A stretch of 52,257 nt of DNA, taken from the NCBI GenBank assembly GCA_945869735.1, contig CAMBPQ010000017.1, positions 1 to 52,257 on the forward strand, written 5' to 3'. A program made the translations under genes and the position numbers. Below the pieces are notes generated by a model. That model was given only the letters and a program-made list of their open reading frames with translations, had not been told where the DNA came from and searched no databases. This DNA is from Planctomicrobium piriforme. Lineage in GTDB: Bacteria > Planctomycetota > Planctomycetia > Pirellulales > UBA1268. Shown here piece after piece: positions 8,944-18,594 of the stretch (the stretch's first letter is position 1; every line of letters starts with the position of its first letter).

Positions 8944-10118
8944 CCGCCGGAGGCGAGCGTCCGGCGGCCGAGGTCGTCGGCCACCGCGATGGCCGCGGCG
9001 ACGGCGGCGGCGTCCACGGGAAAGGGCATGTTGTGGATCGTCTCGCCAGCCATGGTTGCACGATCGGCGATCACAGGCGTCGCAGCACCGGTTGCCTCCG
9101 GGGGCAGGCCAAGCTGGCCGAGCGTGACGGGTAGCCCCGTGTGGACGAAGAAGGAGGCCACTCGCTCGGCCTCCGACTCGAGGGCCGCCCGGGCCGCCGC
9201 GTCCGTCGCCGCCCGCTGCTCCAGGACGAGCTGCACGAGCGTGCCGAAGGCGACCTTCTCGCCGTGGAGCGCGTCGTGTATCGCTGGTACCGCGGTGAGG
9301 CCGTTGTGGATCGCGTGCGCGGCGGCGAGGCCAGCCGATTCGAACCCCAGACCCGAGAGCAGCGTCGCGGCCTCGACCACCTGCTCGAGCGGGTCGTCGG
9401 GGACATGTCTTCGGCAGGCTTCAAGCGCCGCCACGCCATGCTCAAACACCACGTCGCGGCACAGCTGCGCCACACCGAGGGCCGCGCGGGTGGAGCGGCC
9501 GCCGCGCATGTTCGGCTTCCCCGCAGCGACGGCCGCGCGGGCCTCGTAGAAAGTGCTCATGGCGTCACCGATGCCGGCGGCCAGAAAGCGAGGCGGGCCA
9601 TCGGCGATTACCTGCGTGTCGACGAGGACGAGGTCGGGAGAGCGACGGTGGATTTCGTAGCCTGCGACCGCACCTGTGTTCGGCCCCTCGTCGAAATAGA
9701 TGACTGACAAGGCGCTTGTGGGTGCGTCGGTCGAACAGACGGTCGGACACGACACGAAGGGCAGTCGCAGGGCGGCAGCCGCGGCCCGCGCGGCGTCGAG
9801 TGTCTTGCCGCCGCCAGCCCCGACGATCACCGCGGCGTCGAGCGATTCCGCTTCCCGACCGAGCGATTTGATCTCGCGGCGGCTCGATTCACCGCCGAAT
9901 AATCTGACGCGGTGCAACCAGCCGGCCTCCGCGAACGCCTCGGCCCATGTGGGGGCGAGCCGGGTAATAGCGGCGTTGCCGGCCACGATGAGCACGGGGC
10001 CGACGAGTCCCACTGCCTGCATCTCGTCGGCCAACCTGTGGGTGATGCCTGGGCCCTGGACGTAACGCAAGGGCGCGCAAAAGACGAGCGGGGGCAAAAC
10101 TGGCGAACGCTGCGGCAT
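8940..10118 (-). CDS. gldA: glycerol dehydrogenase (iron-type alcohol dehydrogenase fold)
   Basis: It oxidises glycerol to dihydroxyacetone with NAD+, or acts on a related polyol, using a divalent metal, normally zinc. The 392-residue length is a little above the usual 360-370. The NAD-binding Gly cluster is GAGGGKTLDAA (about residues 100-110), with CSTDAPTSALSVIY after it. The metal ligands expected from the family are present: D185 in GIGDAMST, H268 in AAHAIHNG and H285 in HDALHGEK. The upstream open frame continues through the EF-hand gene, so I start at ATG 10118, just after that gene's stop. It sits 10 bases downstream of the EF-hand gene. Its TAG stop coincides with the terminus of a family 1 repeat. 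Confidence 0.88.
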   Translation of the reverse strand: MPQRSPVLPPLVFCAPLRYVQGPGITHRLADEMQAVGLVGPVLIVAGNAAITRLAPTWAEAFAEAGWLHRVRLFGGESSRREIKSLGREAESLDAAVIVGAGGGKTLDAARAAAAALRLPFVSCPTVCSTDAPTSALSVIYFDEGPNTGAVAGYEIHRRSPDLVLVDTQVIADGPPRFLAAGIGDAMSTFYEARAAVAAGKPNMRGGRSTRAALGVAQLCRDVVFEHGVAALEACRRHVPDDPLEQVVEAATLLSGLGFESAGLAAAHAIHNGLTAVPAIHDALHGEKVAFGTLVQLVLEQRAATDAAARAALESEAERVASFFVHTGLPVTLGQLGLPPEATGAATPVIADRATMAGETIHNMPFPVDAAAVAAAIAVADDLGRRTLASGG

Positions 10119-10128
10119 GGACGACACG

Positions 10129-10983
10129 TCAGAACCCGCCGATCTCGTCGGCATTGAGTCGCGGCGTGCGGGGCATGAGGGGCGTGGGGCTTTCCGGCCG
10201 CCCGCTTGGGGCGGACAGAGGGCCACGAGGCTGTGGGGTACGGCCCGAACGTGGAGCGGGGAGCAGACCGCCACGGAATACGGCGCCGCGACCATCAGGC
10301 ACCGCCGCCGCCGTCGTCGGCGCCCGGAGCGATCCGGTCTTGCCCGGCAGACGTCCCGCTTTGAGATCGCCCCCGGTTGTGAGCGAGCCGTAGCCTGGCC
10401 GTGCGGCGGGGGCACCGGCACGAATCCCTCCCATGGCGGCGCCGGTCCGCGTTGGTGTTGAACCGGCCGCCGCGGGACCGGCCTTGCTGGCGTTGGCCGG
10501 TGGGGCTGAGGAAGAGGTGGTCCGCGCCGGTGCCGCCAGCGGCATGTCAGGCACTCGCGTGCCCGGTAGGGAAGGTCCGGCCGGCGGGTGCCTCCGCGGT
10601 TGCGGCGGGATGTCCGCTGCGACGCTCGGTTCGTCCGCAGCATCCGTCACGCGAGGCCTCCCTGTGAGCGGGTCGATCGCCGCGTTGAGCTGCATCTCCA
10701 ACCGGCTGCGTCGCATCCGGGTGCGGGCGACAACCGCTTCCGACTCGTCGATCGTGCCGTTGCCGTCGAGGTCCCATTTCCGCACCAACTCCTCACGTGT
10801 CATGCCGACGGTCGTCGCGCCAGAGTCAACGCCTTCGCGGAGGCCGCCCGTCGGGTCAAGATCAGCCGGGGCTTGGGCCCGTGCTGAGTGTGGCGAGGCA
10901 GCGATCAGAAGCCCCAGCGCGGCCGCCATGATGGGCAGCCCGATGGTGAGAGTGTGCTGGCGATGGGCTTGGGCGCGGAGCAT
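10129..10983 (-). CDS. exported EF-hand protein, Pro/Ala-rich
   Basis: This 284-residue protein has a signal peptide of about 36 residues (hydrophobic run IMAAALGLLIAAS, cleavage near ARAQA). A single canonical EF-hand calcium loop covers residues 71-82 (D71, D73, N75, T77, D79, E82) within MTREELVRKWDLDGNGTIDE. The remaining 190 residues are disordered-looking Pro/Ala/Gly/Arg sequence without motifs. Single-EF-hand exported proteins of this kind are common in planctomycetes and usually lack an assigned function. It lies 49 bases downstream of the ABC transporter operon and 10 bases upstream of gldA, so it is probably on the same transcript. Confidence 0.75.
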   Translation of the reverse strand: MLRAQAHRQHTLTIGLPIMAAALGLLIAASPHSARAQAPADLDPTGGLREGVDSGATTVGMTREELVRKWDLDGNGTIDESEAVVARTRMRRSRLEMQLNAAIDPLTGRPRVTDAADEPSVAADIPPQPRRHPPAGPSLPGTRVPDMPLAAPARTTSSSAPPANASKAGPAAAGSTPTRTGAAMGGIRAGAPAARPGYGSLTTGGDLKAGRLPGKTGSLRAPTTAAAVPDGRGAVFRGGLLPAPRSGRTPQPRGPLSAPSGRPESPTPLMPRTPRLNADEIGGF

Positions 10984-11032
10984 ACGACGACACTTCCTGG
11001 AGTGCGGGGAGCACCTGCGGCCCCGCCGTATA

Positions 11033-12100
11033 TCAGTCTATCGGCTCCGCGGGCTGCGTCGCCAGCGACTGCATCAGGCGGTGTGCCGCGGCGGCGGCGT
11101 CACCCCCGGCCCGTTCCAACTCCCGCGCGGCGACATGGCAATGAACGACGTGGTCGCCGACGGTCGACTGCGGCGGATCGACCGTGCGGCAGATACTTTC
11201 GGCGAGCGGACAGCGGGTATGAAAGCGGCAGCCCGCCGGAGGATTGGCGGGGCTCGGCACGTCGCCGGGCAGCACGATGCGGCTCCGCCGCTTCCGCAGA
11301 TCGACCGAGGGCACCGCCGAAAACAGCGCGATGGTGTAGGGATGCAGCGGCGCCAGACGGAGTGTGGCGGCCGGCGCCCGCTCCACGATCCGGCCGAGGT
11401 ACATGACAGCCACCTCGTCCGCCACGTATTCCACGGCCGACAGGTCATGGGAGATGAAGAGGTAGGTGAGGCCGAGCCGAACGCGGAGTTCAACCAGCAG
11501 GTTCAGCACCTGTGCCTGGATTGAGACGTCGAGCGCCGAGATCGGCTCATCGAGCACGAGGAACTCAGGCTCGAGGACGAGCGCCCGGGCGATCGCGATG
11601 CGCTGCCGCTGGCCTCCCGAGAACTCGTGCGGGTAGCGGTCGAGTGCCGTCGTCGGCATACCGGTACGATCAAGCGCGGCCGACATGCAGTTGGTCCGGT
11701 CGGCTTGGTTGCCCATGCCGTGGATGACGAGCCCCTCCTCGAGGATCCGTCTCACGGTCATGCGGGGGTTGAGTGATCCGTGGGGATCCTGAAAGACGAT
11801 CTGCATCCGCCGCCTGAACTGCCGCAGTTCGGCGCCACGCAGCGCCCGCACGTCACGGCCGGCGACTGTTACGCTGCCGGCTGTGGGTTCGACGAGCCGG
11901 AGGATGCTGCGGCCGACCGTCGTCTTTCCGCAGCCACTCTCGCCGACGAGGCCGAGCGTGCGGCCGCGGGGGATCGTGAAACCAACCCCGTCGACCGCCC
12001 GCACCGCGCCGACCTGCCGACGCAGCAGCCCACGACGGATCGGGAAGTGCGTCGCCAGATCGGTGACGGAGACGAGCGGGGCGTGGGCGGCGTCGATCAT
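11033..12100 (-). CDS. oligopeptide ABC transporter ATP-binding protein, OppF/DppF type
   Basis: This is the second of two ATPase subunits that power the peptide importer encoded here. It has 355 residues. Walker A is GESGCGKTT (residues 53-61), the signature motif is [15 protein letters not shown], Walker B is [11 protein letters not shown], and the switch His lies in [10 protein letters not shown]. The C-terminal oligopeptide-transporter extension with CRFHTRCP and further Cys residues is present; in this family it can hold an iron-sulfur cluster. It overlaps the upstream ATPase gene by four bases (ATGA), which implies translational coupling. It closes the five-gene transporter operon, and the EF-hand gene follows after 49 bases. 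Confidence 0.93.
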   Translation of the reverse strand: MIDAAHAPLVSVTDLATHFPIRRGLLRRQVGAVRAVDGVGFTIPRGRTLGLVGESGCGKTTVGRSILRLVEPTAGSVTVAGRDVRALRGAELRQFRRRMQIVFQDPHGSLNPRMTVRRILEEGLVIHGMGNQADRTNCMSAALDRTGMPTTALDRYPHEFSGGQRQRIAIARALVLEPEFLVLDEPISALDVSIQAQVLNLLVELRVRLGLTYLFISHDLSAVEYVADEVAVMYLGRIVERAPAATLRLAPLHPYTIALFSAVPSVDLRKRRSRIVLPGDVPSPANPPAGCRFHTRCPLAESICRTVDPPQSTVGDHVVHCHVAARELERAGGDAAAAAHRLMQSLATQPAEPID

Positions 12101-13155
12101 GAGCGGACCATCCCCACGGGCCGCGGCTCGCCGAGCCTCCCGGCATAGTGGCAGCGGACAAAATGGCCGGGTTCGATCTCGAGAAGTTCGGCGACGGCGG
12201 CGGAGCAGGCCGGGCCGTCGGCATCCGGCTGATCACGGGCATACGCACACCTGGGATGGAACCGGCAGCCCGCGGGAAAGTGGTCTGGCGCAGGCACCAT
12301 GCCCGGGATCGTCACGAGCGGCGGACGCACGATCGAACCTCCGGCCACCCGCAGTACCATGTCGGGATCGGGCCGCGCGGCGAGCAGTCCGATTGTGTAG
12401 GGATGCAAGGGCTGCCGAAAGAGCTCCTCCGTGGCCGCCCGCTCGACGATCCTCCCGGCATACATCACGGCCACCTCGTCGCACGTCTCCGCGACGACGC
12501 CGAGATCGTGTGTGATCAGCAGGATCGCAGTGCCGAGCCGCCGTCGCAGGTCGGCGAGTAGGTCGAGAATCTGCGCCTGGATCGTAACGTCGAGGGCCGT
12601 GGTCGGCTCGTCCGCGACCACGAGGTCGGGCTCGCACGCCAGTGCCATGGCGATCATCACCCGCTGCCGCATGCCTCCCGAGAGCTGGTGCGGATACTCG
12701 TCGAGCCGCCGTTCGGGGTCGGCGAGCCGTACGAGCTTCAGCATCTCGAGCGCCCTGGCCCGGGCGGCCTCCCGAGAGCAGCCTTTGTGCAGGAGCACCG
12801 CCTCCGCCACCTGCGCGCCCACGGTAAACACTGGATTCAGGCTCGTCATCGGCTCCTGGAAGATCATCCCGATTCTCCCACCGCGAATCCTGCGGAGCTC
12901 TTGCTCCGGCAGCGACACCAGATCGACCGCCCCACCCGCGCCGTCGAGCAGGATCGACCCCGATTCGATCACACCCGGGGCCGACACGAGCCTGAGGATC
13001 GACATCGCCGTCACGCTCTTGCCGCAGCCGCTCTCGCCGACCAAGCCGAGCGTCTTGCCCCGGTCGATCGACAGCGACACGCCGTCGACGGCTGGTACGC
13101 GTCCGCCGGGAGTGTGGAAGGAGGTCACCAGATTACGGATATCGAGGAGCGGCAT
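12097..13155 (-). CDS. oligopeptide ABC transporter ATP-binding protein, OppD/DppD type
   Basis: This is the first ATPase subunit of the peptide importer, 352 residues from ATG 13155. The longer open frame upstream runs into the permease gene and gains only Arg-rich residues. Walker A is GESGCGKSV, the signature [15 protein letters not shown], Walker [13 protein letters not shown], and the switch His is in [17 protein letters not shown]. The C-terminal extension contains [13 protein letters not shown], the Cys-containing module found in OppD/OppF/DppD/DppF. It begins four bases after the permease stop and overlaps the next ATPase gene by four bases. Confidence 0.93.
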   Translation of the reverse strand: MPLLDIRNLVTSFHTPGGRVPAVDGVSLSIDRGKTLGLVGESGCGKSVTAMSILRLVSAPGVIESGSILLDGAGGAVDLVSLPEQELRRIRGGRIGMIFQEPMTSLNPVFTVGAQVAEAVLLHKGCSREAARARALEMLKLVRLADPERRLDEYPHQLSGGMRQRVMIAMALACEPDLVVADEPTTALDVTIQAQILDLLADLRRRLGTAILLITHDLGVVAETCDEVAVMYAGRIVERAATEELFRQPLHPYTIGLLAARPDPDMVLRVAGGSIVRPPLVTIPGMVPAPDHFPAGCRFHPRCAYARDQPDADGPACSAAVAELLEIEPGHFVRCHYAGRLGEPRPVGMVRS

Positions 13156-13159
13156 GGTC

Positions 13160-14227
13160 TTACTTCCGCGCCTCCCGCAGCCTCGGGTCTGTGGCCTCCT
13201 GGAGGCCCTCGCCAATGAGGTTATAGGCGAGCACCGTCAGGAAGATCGCCGTCCCCGGAAAGAGCACGAGCCACCACATCCCGAGGTTGCTCCTGGCACC
13301 GTTTAAAATCGAGCCCCAGCTCGCCGACGGCGGCGGTGGCCCGAAGCCGAGAAACGAGAGCCCGCTTTCGGTGAGGATCGCCGACGCGATGCCAAACGTG
13401 ATCGGCACCAGGATCGGCGCCAGGGCGTTGGGGAGAATGTGCCGCAGCATGATCCGCGCCGGACCGGCGCCAACGGCCCGCGCGGCCATGACGTATTCAC
13501 TGCCTTTCAGCCGGAGGAACTCCCCGCGTGTGAGCCGGGCGATACCTGTCCAGCCGGTCATGCCGATGATGGCCATCGTGTGCCAGATCGTCGGCTTCTC
13601 GATGATGGCGAGAATCGCGAGGATGAGCACGAGCGTGGGAACGCACATCACGATTTCGGTGAGGCGGCTGGTGAGCATGTCGACCCAGCCACCGAAGTAA
13701 CCGCCGATCGCCCCTACGATGATGCCGATCGTGCCCGCGATGCCCATCGACACGAAGCCCACGAGCAGCGCCACCGTCGTGCCGTGGACCATCTTCGCGA
13801 GCACGTCGACGCCCGCCTGGTCGGTGCCGAAGGGGTTCGTCCAACTGGGGCGGCCCTGATCCATCGCAGGGTTTTCAGGACGGCCCGGCCATTCGTTGGC
13901 GCGGACGCTGCGGTATGGATCCTGAAAGAAGAGCGGCCAGATCGCCCAGCTGCCCGGATCCTTTTCCGCCAGGTTTCTGGGGTAGGTACCGCGAAACTTG
14001 TCTTTGGTGAAGATCGCGGGCTCGAACCGGCGGTCGAAGTAACCGAGGCACGGCGCGTAGAGTTGACCCTTGTAGCGGCAGAGCACGGGCTTCGTGCCGG
14101 CGATCGCCGGCGCGAACGTGGCTACGAGGATCAGCAGCGCGACGAAAGCCAGCGCGGCCATCGCCAGCGGCCGCCGTCGGTAGCGTCGCCACGCCTCCAC
14201 CCAGAATCCGTGGGAACGCTGCATCAT
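13160..14227 (-). CDS. peptide ABC transporter permease, YejE/DppC type
   Basis: This 355-residue inner-membrane subunit has one N-terminal helix (about 22-44), a long external insert (about 45-125) and five further helices. The EAA-type loop that contacts the ATPases is [26 protein letters not shown]. The [24 protein letters not shown] segment is typical of DppC/OppC. The insert, with [14 protein letters not shown] and later [19 protein letters not shown], resembles the large extracytoplasmic loop of YejE-type permeases (microcin C/oligopeptide importers) more than plain DppC. It overlaps the upstream permease gene by four bases. Confidence 0.9.
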   Translation of the reverse strand: MMQRSHGFWVEAWRRYRRRPLAMAALAFVALLILVATFAPAIAGTKPVLCRYKGQLYAPCLGYFDRRFEPAIFTKDKFRGTYPRNLAEKDPGSWAIWPLFFQDPYRSVRANEWPGRPENPAMDQGRPSWTNPFGTDQAGVDVLAKMVHGTTVALLVGFVSMGIAGTIGIIVGAIGGYFGGWVDMLTSRLTEIVMCVPTLVLILAILAIIEKPTIWHTMAIIGMTGWTGIARLTRGEFLRLKGSEYVMAARAVGAGPARIMLRHILPNALAPILVPITFGIASAILTESGLSFLGFGPPPPSASWGSILNGARSNLGMWWLVLFPGTAIFLTVLAYNLIGEGLQEATDPRLREARK

Positions 14228-15210
14228 GCCACGCTCACCCGGGGGTCGACGAGGCAGTAGAGCACGTCGGCGAGCAGCTGGCCGAGCAGCGTGAGCACGC
14301 TGAACATCAGCGCCAGCCCCATGATCGTCGGGTAATCACGCTCGCGGATGCTCTCGAAGAACAGCCGGCCCATCCCGGGCCAGGTGAAGATTTGCTCGAT
14401 GATGATCGAGCCGCCGATGAGCGCGGGCAGCGACAGGCCCAGCAGAGTCACAAGCGGAATGAGCGTGTTGCGGAAGGCATGTCGAAAGAGCACCCGCCAC
14501 GGTCCCGCCCCCTTGGCCCGTGCCGTGCGGACATAGTCCTGGCGAATCGCCTCCTCCATCGTGGCCTTGATGAAGCGGCTGTCGTACGCGAGGCTCACGT
14601 AGGTCTGGCAGGTGACCGGCAGGATCATGTGCCGGGCGACGTCGAGGATGCGGGGGCCAAGCGATGCGTCGGCCGGCAGATCGCTCATGCCGAAGAGCGG
14701 CAGTTCCCAGGCCGTGCCGCGGAGCCAGACGGCGAACAGCACCTGCAGGAAGAGGGCCGCCACGAATGTCGGGAACGAGTAGAGCGCGTAGAGCAGAAGG
14801 CTCGTGGCCCGTTCGTCCATGCGGCCGCTGCGGGCCGAGGCATAGAGCCCCAGCGGCACCGCCGCGAGCCAGATCAGCACGAACGCGCTGCCCGATACCA
14901 GGAGCGTGGGGCCGATCCGCTCGCCGATGAGTGTGGTCACGGGCTGCTTGCGGGTGATCGAGCGGCCCAGGTCGCCCCGCAGGAGGTTTCCAGCCCACTG
15001 GAGGTAGCCCTCGGGCCACGACTTGTCGAGTCCGTAGGCCCGCTGCATCCGCGCGTAGTCTTCGGCCGTGATCTTCCGGCTCGGATCCTCGCCCATCTGG
15101 GCCGAGAGCGGGTTGCCCGGCATGTTGCGGGCCAGCGCGTAGACGATGCAGGTGATCGCCGCCAGCGTCACGCATCCCAACAGCAGCCGACGCAGCAGGT
15201 AGGTGGCCAT
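14224..15210 (-). CDS. peptide ABC transporter permease, DppB/YejB type
   Basis: This is the second permease subunit, 328 residues, with six hydrophobic helices. It begins MATYLLRRLLLGCVTLAAI, the standard start of DppB/OppB-type permeases; the upstream extension of the open frame lies inside the binding-protein gene, so ATG 15210 is used. The EAA loop is EAIRQDYVRTARAKGAGPWRVLFRHAFRNTLIPLVT, the C-terminus ends VLYCLVDPRVS, and NMPGNPL follows the first helix. It starts two bases after the binding-protein stop and overlaps the next permease by four bases, so the whole set is read as a unit. Confidence 0.92.
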   Translation of the reverse strand: MATYLLRRLLLGCVTLAAITCIVYALARNMPGNPLSAQMGEDPSRKITAEDYARMQRAYGLDKSWPEGYLQWAGNLLRGDLGRSITRKQPVTTLIGERIGPTLLVSGSAFVLIWLAAVPLGLYASARSGRMDERATSLLLYALYSFPTFVAALFLQVLFAVWLRGTAWELPLFGMSDLPADASLGPRILDVARHMILPVTCQTYVSLAYDSRFIKATMEEAIRQDYVRTARAKGAGPWRVLFRHAFRNTLIPLVTLLGLSLPALIGGSIIIEQIFTWPGMGRLFFESIRERDYPTIMGLALMFSVLTLLGQLLADVLYCLVDPRVSVA

Positions 15211-15212
15211 GG

Positions 15213-17192
15213 TCACTCCTGCCGCGGCTTCCACAGGCTGCCGGCGCCGGGTGAGTAGTGATACGGTCCCCGGGGGCTGAACACGTAGCCCCGCAACTCC
15301 TTCGAAAAGCCATAGAAGCTGTTCCGCCAGAAGAGCCAGGTGTAGGGCTGGTCCTCGTAGAGCAGTTCCCGGATCCGGGCATACTTCCCGGCCCGCCGGT
15401 CGCGATCGAGCTCGCGGCGGCCCTCCGCGAAGAGGCGGTCGACTTCGGGATTTGAGTAGCCGCAGTAGTTTCGCATCTCGCCGGTCTTCCAGATGTTCTC
15501 CGAGCTGTCGGGATCGGTGCCTGTTCCCCAGCCAGAGATGCAAGCCTGGAAGTTCTTCTTCTGCATCATGTCCTGCAGTGCCGTGACCTCGACCGGCCGG
15601 ACGTTGACGACGACGCCGATCTGTTCGAGGTTCTCCTTGAGCAGTGTGCAGATGGCGATTCGGAACGGCTGCTGGTTGACGAGCATCGTGAACTCGAAGG
15701 GAACGAGACGTCCGTCGATCTCCTTGTCTCGGACGCCGTCGTTGTCATGGTCGGTCCAGCCCGCCTCGTCGAGGAGTGCCTCGGCCTTGTCGAGATCCTG
15801 CTTGTAGGGATCGAGTCGCTTCGTTCCCGCCATCCACGACTTCGGTGGGAAGGCGCCGGCGCACGGCTCGTACATCCCGAGGCAGATTTTCTCGAGCATC
15901 CGGTCATGGTCGAAGGCGTAGCTCATCGCCCGCCGGACACGGCGGTCGGAGAAAAAAGGAGTGCCGATATTCCATGCGAAGTGGAAGCTCACCCACTCCG
16001 GCGCCGTTGCCTTGGTGTTGAGCCTGTAGTAGTCGTCGTCGACGGTCTGCGTCGTCCACTGCTCCGGCTGGAGGATCATCTCGTCGATGTTGCCCGACCG
16101 CAGCGCCAGAAGGGCCGTGTTGGGATCTTCGATGATGCGGAAACGGATGTCCTTGAAAAAAGGTTCGTCGCGCACCTTGCGGCCTTTCACCTCGCTCCAG
16201 CTGGCCCGCCTCCGCAGGACAATCTCCTGGCCGCGCTTCCGCGAGACGATCTCGTAGGGCCCGCCCGACACCGGCTGCTCCTCAAGCGCTACGTGCTCCG
16301 GGCTGTCCTTGAGGGTCGGATCCCGCTCCCAGGTCGGTTCGTAGACATGCCGCGGCAGGACGGGGAAGTTGATGTTCCAGACGTTCGTGGCCAGCGGCTC
16401 CTTGTGGAAAAACACGATGGTGCGGTCGTCGTAGGCATGAACACCCCGCATCTGGTCGGTGCCGCTGCGGACGGCCGGCACGGGCACCCGCGGGTCCATG
16501 ATGACCCGATAGGTGAAGGCGATGTCATGGGCGGTGATCGGCCGGCCGTCGCTCCACACGAGATCATCCCGCATCACAACCTTGTCAGACAGGCCGTCGG
16601 CGCTCGTCTGCCAGTGGACCACTGTCTCGGCGTTGGCAAACGGCTCCAGATCGCGATCGTAGGAGAAGAGCCCAAAGCCGGTGAGGCCGAGGATGTCGAA
16701 CTCCGCGGTGGAACTGATCAGGATCGGGTTGGTACTGCCGAGGTCGCCGGCGACGTGGCGGTCGATGCGGGCGTTGAGATCGGCCTCGCCATCCGTGGGC
16801 AGGCGGCCGAGGGCCGAGAGTATTGTGGCGTTCGCCTCGGGCGAGTCGTTCATCACGGCCAGCGCCTCGGAGACTGTGCAGATCGGCGGCTCATTGGCCT
16901 GTTGGTGCCGCACGATGGCAATCGCATCCTTGACAGAGCGATCGACCCACTTGGCATCGCGGTCGAGCGCCTCGAGTGCGGGGGGCTCGAAGTCGAGCGG
17001 CGAGGTTGGCGGTGATGCCGGCTCCGCGGTGGCCGCCTGCGTGGCTGGCGCTTCAGGCTCCACGGGCGGCGTCCGATCGTCGACACGGCTACCGCAGCCG
17101 CAGGTGGCGACGAGCACGAGCAGGGCCACGGCCCGGAACCGGCGGCAAAGTCGACCACGATCTGGAACCGACTGGCCAGGGTACGGGGGCAT
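15213..17192 (-). CDS. peptide ABC transporter substrate-binding lipoprotein (SBP_bac_5)
   Basis: This 659-residue extracytoplasmic receptor delivers peptides or similar ligands to the permeases. The signal peptide ends in VLVATCGCGS, so either Cys could be lipidated. A Glu/Pro/Ala linker (about residues 40-75) precedes the SBP_bac_5 domain: VVMRDDLVWSDGRPITAHDIAFTYRVIMDP is the family signature near residue 215, followed by VRRAMSYAFDHDRMLEKI and WKTGEMRNYCGYSNPEVDRL. It is longer than typical DppA (about 535) because of an N-terminal segment of about 100 residues without a recognised domain. I start at Met10 of the open frame (17192); GTG/ATG positions further out add only charged residues. 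It heads the operon. Confidence 0.9.
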   Translation of the reverse strand: MPPYPGQSVPDRGRLCRRFRAVALLVLVATCGCGSRVDDRTPPVEPEAPATQAATAEPASPPTSPLDFEPPALEALDRDAKWVDRSVKDAIAIVRHQQANEPPICTVSEALAVMNDSPEANATILSALGRLPTDGEADLNARIDRHVAGDLGSTNPILISSTAEFDILGLTGFGLFSYDRDLEPFANAETVVHWQTSADGLSDKVVMRDDLVWSDGRPITAHDIAFTYRVIMDPRVPVPAVRSGTDQMRGVHAYDDRTIVFFHKEPLATNVWNINFPVLPRHVYEPTWERDPTLKDSPEHVALEEQPVSGGPYEIVSRKRGQEIVLRRRASWSEVKGRKVRDEPFFKDIRFRIIEDPNTALLALRSGNIDEMILQPEQWTTQTVDDDYYRLNTKATAPEWVSFHFAWNIGTPFFSDRRVRRAMSYAFDHDRMLEKICLGMYEPCAGAFPPKSWMAGTKRLDPYKQDLDKAEALLDEAGWTDHDNDGVRDKEIDGRLVPFEFTMLVNQQPFRIAICTLLKENLEQIGVVVNVRPVEVTALQDMMQKKNFQACISGWGTGTDPDSSENIWKTGEMRNYCGYSNPEVDRLFAEGRRELDRDRRAGKYARIRELLYEDQPYTWLFWRNSFYGFSKELRGYVFSPRGPYHYSPGAGSLWKPRQE

Positions 17193-17267
17193 GGGGACCT
17201 CATGGCGCGGGAAAACCACGATGCTACGTGGGCGAAAGCGGCGAGGTCAACTTCCGCAGCGCCCCGG

Positions 17268-18476
17268 TCAGCCGGGGAATCGGTGGCCGAGTTTCTCCCG
17301 CTTGGTGGCGAGGTAACGCTCGTTGAACTCGTGCACCGGTGGCAGGATCGGCACTTGATCCACGACCTCGAGGTCGAAACCCCCGTAGATGAAGGCGTCG
17401 GTCTTCTTTGGGTTGTTGGTCAGCAGCCGGACCTGCCGCAGCCCCAGGTCTTTGAGCAACTGGATGCCCACGCCGTAGTCGCGAGCATCAGCCTTGAAGC
17501 CGAGCGCCAGATTCGCTTCGACGGTATCGAGCCCTTGATCCTGGAGTTGGTAGGCCCTGATCTTCTCCACGAGGCCGATGCCACGCCCCTCCTGAGGGAG
17601 GTAGACGAGCACGCCGCAGCCCTCGCGGCCGATCATGTCGAGTGCGATATGGAGTTGGTCGCCGCAGTCGCACCGCAGGCTGTCGAGAAGATCGCCCGTG
17701 AAGCACGACGAGTGGAGTCGCACGAGCGGAGCAGCCGCTGCCGCCAGATCGCCCATGACGAGCACGAGGGGCTGCTGCGATTCGAACTTCACCCCGTAGG
17801 CGATGATCCGGAAGCGGCCCCACTTCGTCGGCAGGTCGGCCTCCGCGATCCGCTCCACGAGTTGCTCGCGGGTGCGGCGGTATCGAATCAGTTGCTCGAT
17901 GGAGATGATCTCGAGCTGGTGCTGTCGGGCCAGGGCGAAGAGCCCCTCCCGGTCGGCACGGTTGCCGGACTCATCGAGGATTTCGCAGAGCACGCCCGCT
18001 GGCGGCAGTCCTGCGAGCCGCGCCAAGTCGACGGCAGCCTCGGTGTGGCCGGCCCTGCGAAGCACGCCGCCCTCCTTGGTCACCAGCGGGAAGAGATGGC
18101 CAGGGCGGACGAAGTCGGTGGGCACGCTCGCGGGATCAAGGATCGTGGCGATCGCCGTGGCCCGCTCGGCGGCCGTAATCCCGGTGCGTGCCGTCCGGTG
18201 GTCCACCGGCACGGTGAATGCCGTACCCAGAGGCGTCGAGTTTGACTCGACCATCATCGGCAGTTCGAGTCGCTTGGCCACTTCCGGCAGGATCGGCATG
18301 CAGACCTGCCCCCGGCCCTCCCGGATCATGAAGTTCACGATTTGCGTGGTAGCGTAGCTGGCCGCACAGACGAAGTCGCCCTCGTTCTCGCGGTCCTCCG
18401 CGTCGACGACGATCACCATGTCGCCTCGGGCGATGGCGGCGACGGCGGCCTCGATGGTGGAAAAACGGGTGGGCAT
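17268..18476 (-). CDS. ribBA: bifunctional DHBP synthase / GTP cyclohydrolase II
   Basis: It supplies both entry steps of riboflavin synthesis: ribulose 5-phosphate to 3,4-dihydroxy-2-butanone 4-phosphate, and GTP to the diaminopyrimidine. It has 402 residues from ATG 18476 (an alternative start lies 42 bases upstream). The RibB half shows DAEDRENEGDF (residues 25-35), RTARTGITAAERATAI and HTEAAVDLARLAGL (144-157). The RibA half shows the zinc Cys C258, C269 and C271 in HSSCFTGDLLDSLRCDCGDQ, then LPQEGRGIGL and RDYGVGIQLLKDLG. The usual Glu of HSEC is Ser here. No FMN riboswitch is visible in the 118 bases upstream, which are shared with a divergent gene. Confidence 0.95.
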   Translation of the reverse strand: MPTRFSTIEAAVAAIARGDMVIVVDAEDRENEGDFVCAASYATTQIVNFMIREGRGQVCMPILPEVAKRLELPMMVESNSTPLGTAFTVPVDHRTARTGITAAERATAIATILDPASVPTDFVRPGHLFPLVTKEGGVLRRAGHTEAAVDLARLAGLPPAGVLCEILDESGNRADREGLFALARQHQLEIISIEQLIRYRRTREQLVERIAEADLPTKWGRFRIIAYGVKFESQQPLVLVMGDLAAAAAPLVRLHSSCFTGDLLDSLRCDCGDQLHIALDMIGREGCGVLVYLPQEGRGIGLVEKIRAYQLQDQGLDTVEANLALGFKADARDYGVGIQLLKDLGLRQVRLLTNNPKKTDAFIYGGFDLEVVDQVPILPPVHEFNERYLATKREKLGHRFPG

Positions 18477-18594
18477 GCGGTGCGCCGGGAGAGGGTGGCG
18501 AGCGGAGACCGCCTCCATTATAGGATGCAGGTGGGCAGCGACCGCGGCGGTCGGCTGCGGCTGCCGCCTGGTTGATGGTGAATTCGGGGCTTCC

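Noticed and set aside
18477-18594. FMN riboswitch upstream of ribBA
   Set aside because: The 118-base gap shared with a divergent gene is too short for the element and I could not recognise the conserved RFN helices.
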